From assembly GCF_000154285.1 (NCBI RefSeq), contig NZ_DS483476.1, positions 1 through 64,000 on the forward strand: a DNA stretch of 64,000 bases, in the 5' to 3' direction. Below the pieces are notes generated by a model. That model saw only the letters and a list, made by a program, of their open reading frames with translations, ran no database searches and was not told the origin of the DNA. Below, in pieces: positions 59,900-64,000 of this stretch (positions are counted from its first letter, which is position 1; each line of letters starts with the position of its first letter). Both the position numbers and the translations under genes were made by a program. The DNA comes from Amedibacillus dolichus DSM 3991. GTDB taxonomy: Bacteria; Bacillota_I; Bacilli_A; Erysipelotrichales; Erysipelotrichaceae.

Positions 59900-61966
59900 A
59901 TGGAAAAGAAAAAGCGTAAAAATATATTTATCGTGTTATTTACCGTTATGATTACGGTTATGAGCTTGATTGCTGTAAGTCTTTATGACAATGCAAAGAC
60001 GCAGGGAGTAAATAGGTTTAAAGATATCGAATACTATTATGAAGATGAATTTCAGCTCTTTACGATGAATTTGGCAATGCAGTTGGATTCTACGTATCAG
60101 CCTTTTCACTTCCCCGCTTCGCTTCCTCAAGAGGAACAAGGATATTTATCGCAACAATTTCATTCTATGCTTGATGAAGTGAATAACTTTGTACGCAATG
60201 ACCGCCAGTTTTACTATGTCGCAAAAAATACGAAAACCGGTGAAGTGCTTACCAATTTAAAAAATTATTCAAACGAAACTTTTCAACCGTTGGATTATAG
60301 CTATTATATTCATATCAGCTATGATGAAAACGGAAAGTGCATGCTTGAGGGGAATCTGAAGGAGGATATTTTCTCTGCGTTGGATTTTGATCATTATCGA
60401 GAAATGTATGCGATTGAGAATATAAGCGATATCCTTGTTGATACGCCTAAAAATATAGATATTCAATATATGTTGCCGAAAATAATTACTACCTATTCGG
60501 GTATTTCCGGCTATGCGAATGATTGGACACATTATTCCGCTTTTTCTTGTATGCTACTTATGATCTTTACATGTGCTCTTGCTTTTTTTATCCTTGTATA
60601 TCCGATTCGCTATGTAGCACAAAGCAAACCGTTTGCATTGGTTAAGGAATGGCCGTTCGAGATCAATCTGGCAGTATGGACTTCAATTGCTTGCTTGCTT
60701 TTTGTAGGTATTATTACCTTAGCGGGAAATTCCGTCAATGGTTTACTGCCAAGCTTGTTAAGTGATTATGGAATCGGAATGTCGCAGCAGCTGGTAATGG
60801 GATTTAATTTCTTTGTATGGCTGATTTCCTTATTGGCAATTGCGATTATATGCTTCTTATTAAAGTGGCTCATTGTTTGCGGTCCTTGGAAATATATCAA
60901 GGAGCATTCCTTAATTATTGGATTTTTCCGCAGCTGTAAGCGTAAGCTTTATGCCTTAAGTGAGATTGATTTGACCTCCTCAATGGATAAAACCATATTG
61001 AAGTATGCTGCTCTTAACGGTTTGATCATCGTATTGATTGCAGTATGGCATATATCGGTTGCTATTCTTTTGGCAATGCTATATTCCTTTGCGTTATTCT
61101 TAGTAGCAAAAAAGCGAATGGTGCAGTTACAAGCGGATTATAATACACTGTTATCTTCTATTCAGCATATTATTTCCGAGGATTTCGACAAAATCAGCGA
61201 GCAGGACTTCGGTGTTTTCGAAGCTAGTAAGTCCGAATTGAATCAGTTAAGTGAGAATTTCAAAATAGCGATTCAGGAAAAGGTAAAATCGCAGAAATTG
61301 AAAACCGAGCTAATCAGCAATGTTTCCCATGATTTAAAAACCCCATTGACCTGTATCAAAAACTATATTGCTTTATTAAAGGACGATGAATTATCCTTAG
61401 AAAATCGTCATCATTATTTGGAACAGTTGGTTTTATATACCAATCGCTTGAAAAATCTTATTGACGATTTATTTGAAATCAGTAAGGTGGATAGCGGTAA
61501 TATCACCTTGAAAAAACAAGAATTGGATATTGTGGCACTATTGGATCAAGCCTATATGCAAAATGAGGACTTACTAGAGCCGAAACATTTACAGGTAATG
61601 AAAAAATACAGCAGTGATAAGATCTTGTTGGAATTAGATAGTGATAAGACCTATCGCATTTTTGAAAATCTGTTTACCAACATCGGAAAATATGCTCTTT
61701 CCAACAGTCGTGTTTATCTTACAGTCAATGAGAGTGCAGAAGCTGTGGAAATCGAATTTAGTAATATTTCAGAAGTCGCTATGGATTTTTCAGCCGAGGA
61801 AATTACGGAACGCTTTGTTCGCGGTGATAAATCAAGATCGAAGCAGGGCAGTGGTTTGGGCTTGGCGATTGCTCGCAGTTTTAGTGAGGCACAGGGGGCT
61901 AACTTCAAAATTACGATTGATTGTGATTTGTTTAAAGTACGTATTGTATTTCCAAAGGACAGCTAA
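59900..61966 (+). CDS. Membrane sensor histidine kinase
   Basis: A 688-aa kinase, long for the family. TM1 (about 10-28) is followed by an extracytoplasmic sensor domain (about 29-205) and then five or six more helices (about 208-235, 255-275, 300-320, 370-400), an unusual multi-pass input region. The HisKA box SNVSHDLKTPLTCIKNYI has its phospho-His near residue 477, and an ATPase domain ends the protein (GSGLGLAIARSF G2 box; the N-box is FENLFTNIGKYA). The N-box Asn is present. Paired with the preceding regulator; VanS/multi-TM style sensing of an envelope signal is likely. Confidence 0.93.
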   Translation: MEKKKRKNIFIVLFTVMITVMSLIAVSLYDNAKTQGVNRFKDIEYYYEDEFQLFTMNLAMQLDSTYQPFHFPASLPQEEQGYLSQQFHSMLDEVNNFVRNDRQFYYVAKNTKTGEVLTNLKNYSNETFQPLDYSYYIHISYDENGKCMLEGNLKEDIFSALDFDHYREMYAIENISDILVDTPKNIDIQYMLPKIITTYSGISGYANDWTHYSAFSCMLLMIFTCALAFFILVYPIRYVAQSKPFALVKEWPFEINLAVWTSIACLLFVGIITLAGNSVNGLLPSLLSDYGIGMSQQLVMGFNFFVWLISLLAIAIICFLLKWLIVCGPWKYIKEHSLIIGFFRSCKRKLYALSEIDLTSSMDKTILKYAALNGLIIVLIAVWHISVAILLAMLYSFALFLVAKKRMVQLQADYNTLLSSIQHIISEDFDKISEQDFGVFEASKSELNQLSENFKIAIQEKVKSQKLKTELISNVSHDLKTPLTCIKNYIALLKDDELSLENRHHYLEQLVLYTNRLKNLIDDLFEISKVDSGNITLKKQELDIVALLDQAYMQNEDLLEPKHLQVMKKYSSDKILLELDSDKTYRIFENLFTNIGKYALSNSRVYLTVNESAEAVEIEFSNISEVAMDFSAEEITERFVRGDKSRSKQGSGLGLAIARSFSEAQGANFKITIDCDLFKVRIVFPKDS

Positions 61967-61980
61967 GCTGTCCTTTGTGT
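61954..61980 (+). terminator. Weak terminator after the histidine kinase gene
   Basis: AAAGGACAGCT/AGCTGTCCTTT, perfect 11-bp palindrome including the stop codon, but the T-run is broken (TTTGTGTGTTT). Confidence 0.6.
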
Positions 61981-61981
61981 G

Positions 61982-61998
61982 TTTAGAAATTGTTTAGA
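61982..61998 (+). promoter_or_regulatory. Direct-repeat box upstream of the metallophosphoesterase gene
   Basis: Two TTTAGA half-sites exactly 11 bases apart (61982 and 61993). The block TGTTTAGAAATTGTTTAGATTT matches 58458-58479 at 21 of 22 positions. A weaker TTAAGA/TTGATA pair lies about 30 bases further on. Confidence 0.65.
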
Positions 61999-62058
61999 TT
62001 TTTACTTTCGCTTTGTTAAGATATGTTTGATATGCTGTTTTCATAGGGAGGGATCGAC

Positions 62059-63120
62059 ATGCTTGCATTGTTATTGTCGAGTGTTTGCTTTGTTTGCTTT
62101 TTCTTATGCTTTGCTTATGAATTGCATAAGTTAAGGATCAAGCCAAAAACGTATGTGTGTATAGCCATGCTACTGGCACTTCCGGCTTGGGATATTCATA
62201 GCATCGTATTTGCTTTTGAAATTCATTTTATCATCTTTTATGAAATTGCCAAGCTGTTTACGATATGGTTGAAGGGCGGTAAAACAAGAGTGCTTGCTAT
62301 TGGAGCATTGTCTTTGTTGTTAGCCGGTGCTTGGGTAGGATATGGTTTCTATAATATGAAGCATATCGTGCGTAGAGAATATGTCATTCAAAGTGAGAAG
62401 CAACTGAATCATAATTATACGATTGCCGTATTATCGGATCTTCACTATCCAACCACGATGAATAAGCAAGAACTTGCTGAACTAGTACAGCAAATCCAAC
62501 GTGAGCAAGCAGATATTGTTTTGCTTTGTGGGGATATTGTTGATGAATATACTTCCATGAAAAAGCGAGAGGAGGTTTTTTCACTCTTGGAAGGCTTATG
62601 CACGAAGTCCGATGTATTTTATGTATTCGGAAATCACGATACCGGACAGTATTCCTTTCAAAATGCTATATCAAAAGAAGAATTACGTTCACTTATCGAG
62701 GCACATCATATTCGGGTGTTAGAAGATGAAGTTGCTTGTGTTGATGACAAGCTGTGCCTTGTGGGAAGAGATGATTATCGCATGCATAATCGAAAGAGCG
62801 TCGCCACATTGTTGTCAATGATGCCGGATAACTGCTACAAGATTGTGGTGGATCATCAACCACGGGAATTGGAAAAAAGTGCGGAATTAAAGGTGGATTT
62901 ACATATTTCCGGACATACGCATGCCGGACAGCTTTTTCCTCTTTATTATATATTTGAATGTTTCCATCTCAATGAACTAAACTATGGAAAAGAAACCATT
63001 GCGCAAATGGAAGCCATCAATACTTCAGGAGCAGGGGGCTGGGGCTTTGCGATTCGCAGCGATCATCATAGTGAGTATGTTATTTTAAAGCTGCAATCCA
63101 CTTCTGCTTCAAATCGGTAG
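62059..63120 (+). CDS. Membrane-anchored metallophosphoesterase
   Basis: A 353-aa protein with three or four N-terminal helices (about 1-100) and an outward or cytoplasmic calcineurin-like phosphoesterase domain. Metal-site motifs are complete: LSDLHYP, LCGDIVDE, FGNHD and SGHTHAGQ, with a His in VVDHQPRE. The layout matches YkuE/YaeI-type phosphodiesterases, some of which act on lipids. GGGAGGG precedes the ATG. The shared direct-repeat box suggests the same response regulator controls it. Confidence 0.93.
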   Translation: MLALLLSSVCFVCFFLCFAYELHKLRIKPKTYVCIAMLLALPAWDIHSIVFAFEIHFIIFYEIAKLFTIWLKGGKTRVLAIGALSLLLAGAWVGYGFYNMKHIVRREYVIQSEKQLNHNYTIAVLSDLHYPTTMNKQELAELVQQIQREQADIVLLCGDIVDEYTSMKKREEVFSLLEGLCTKSDVFYVFGNHDTGQYSFQNAISKEELRSLIEAHHIRVLEDEVACVDDKLCLVGRDDYRMHNRKSVATLLSMMPDNCYKIVVDHQPRELEKSAELKVDLHISGHTHAGQLFPLYYIFECFHLNELNYGKETIAQMEAINTSGAGGWGFAIRSDHHSEYVILKLQSTSASNR

Positions 63121-63177
63121 TGATTGAGAAACAAGGAAGTCTATGATAGAATGTATCTTAGAATGCGGAGGATCTTT

Positions 63178-64000
63178 ATGAAGCTTGCACACGTCTTTAT
63201 CGAACATTCTACCATGCACTTAGATCGCACCTTCAGCTATGGCTGCGATGGCTTTACTGTATGTCGTGGAATGCGTGTTGTTGTCCCCTTTGGCGCAAAG
63301 ATAATTGTCGGCTTTGTGGAGCGTGTTGAAGAAATCAGTGCGCAAGAGGCAGCAGCTTATGACTTTGAAATAAAAAGGATCATACGTGTGCTAGATGAAG
63401 AACCTTTGTTAAATGAGGAATTGTTTGAACTTGCAAATATGATGGCGAAGCGATACATTGTGCCACGTATTGCTTGTTTTCAATGTATTTTGCCGGCTAA
63501 GCTGAAACCTCGCTCTACGGCAAAATGCAGAAAATTAGAGACATGGGTTCGATATGAAAAGGATATTGCATCTTTGACCAAAAAGCAGCAGGTGGTTTTA
63601 GAAGCGATGAAGGAAGCTAAGGAGATGCTTCGTACTACTTATTATCAAATGTATAAATCCGTAGGAAAAAAGTTAATTTCTTTAGGTTGTGTAACGGTAT
63701 TTGAAAGGGAAGCACAGGCAGTACTTGGGTGTGAGGAGCCATCGGGTCCGGTTTTCGATTTGAATGCCCAGCAGCAACATGCAGTTGATGCAGTCTTACA
63801 CCATTCGGCAATGGTAACCTTGCTGCATGGAGTTACCGGAAGTGGAAAAACGGAAGTTTTTTTGCATTTGGCAAAGGCAATGCGAGAGCGTGATAAGCAG
63901 GTGTTGATTTTAGTACCGGAGATTTCCTTAACCCCGCAAATGATTGCACGTGTTAAGCAGCGCTTTGGTGCGCAGGTAGCTATTTATCATTCGGCTTTGA
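63178..64000 (+). CDS. priA: Primosomal protein N' (replication restart helicase PriA), partial
   Basis: The frame is open to the window end; 274 codons are seen of about 730. The N-terminal 3'BD domain (HVFIEHSTMHLDRTFSY, VVVPFGAK, GFVE) is followed by a winged-helix part and the helicase start: LNAQQQHAVDAV, Walker A LLHGVTGSGKTEVFL (near residue 220) and LVPEISLTPQM. PriA reloads the replisome at stalled forks. GCGGAGGAT precedes the ATG. With recG apparently broken, restart would lean on this gene. Confidence 0.95.
   Translation, partial: MKLAHVFIEHSTMHLDRTFSYGCDGFTVCRGMRVVVPFGAKIIVGFVERVEEISAQEAAAYDFEIKRIIRVLDEEPLLNEELFELANMMAKRYIVPRIACFQCILPAKLKPRSTAKCRKLETWVRYEKDIASLTKKQQVVLEAMKEAKEMLRTTYYQMYKSVGKKLISLGCVTVFEREAQAVLGCEEPSGPVFDLNAQQQHAVDAVLHHSAMVTLLHGVTGSGKTEVFLHLAKAMRERDKQVLILVPEISLTPQMIARVKQRFGAQVAIYHSAL

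Noticed and set aside
1-64000. CRISPR array, prophage or rRNA operon
   Set aside because: No regularly spaced repeats, phage structural genes or rRNA sequence seen.

Overview
The window reads as chromosome of a low-G+C Firmicute (Bacillota). The signs are AT-rich DNA, AGGAGG-type ribosome sites, TGA used as stop, a PASTA-domain kinase/PP2C pair, the RsgA-Rpe-thiamine pyrophosphokinase order, and short FtsA/FtsZ proteins. A gut or oral Erysipelotrichia-like host is my best guess, but this is inference from style, not from a marker gene.

Layout. Positions 1-5.3 kb hold the end of a surface protein, a ZIP metal transporter, an intact IS1634-family insertion sequence flanked by a 201-bp direct repeat, and malQ. 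Positions 5.3-15 kb hold an HtrA protease (minus strand), a Lys/Ala-rich protein, tRNA-Glu, a padR-DUF1700-DUF4097 operon, thioredoxin, a GH13 enzyme fused to a DUF1653 domain, a YgiQ radical SAM protein and an ECF-S/DUF4430 pair. Positions 15.4-20 kb are a MarR-controlled heterodimeric ABC exporter. Positions 20.1-26.4 kb form an AT-rich accessory island: a LytTR regulator with a DUF3021-type membrane partner, a four-gene ABC transporter, a secreted DUF2712-like protein, a BlaI/BlaR1-like regulator pair and a 74-aa secreted protein. Positions 26.4-57.4 kb are mostly housekeeping: an ABC-2 transporter, proS, a PEPCK/HprK-like protein, threonine deaminase, a Bax-inhibitor-1 protein, rlmN, the phosphatase/kinase pair, rsgA, rpe, thiN, a nucleoside kinase, rpmB, a lipoprotein, ftsA-ftsZ, a Ca2+-type P-ATPase, an NCS2 permease, a radical SAM/SPASM protein, recG (frameshifted), rnc, a MalY-type lyase and a Na+/Ca2+ exchanger. 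Positions 57.4-64 kb hold a secreted protein, an HMA metal-binding protein, a VTT membrane protein with a two-component system, a metallophosphoesterase and the start of priA.

The most interesting parts are four. (1) The island at 21.2-26.3 kb combines a secreted protein, an ABC transporter and a zinc-protease sensor. It has a 9-bp motif shared by its two transcription starts and imperfect 29-bp repeats at its edges. (2) The 201-bp duplication around the IS fits the long, variable target duplications known for IS1634. (3) The same 11-bp-spaced direct repeat lies upstream of the VTT/two-component operon and of the metallophosphoesterase gene, suggesting a small regulon. (4) recG carries two +1 shifts at homopolymer runs. 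No CRISPR array, rRNA, prophage or convincing riboswitch was seen.
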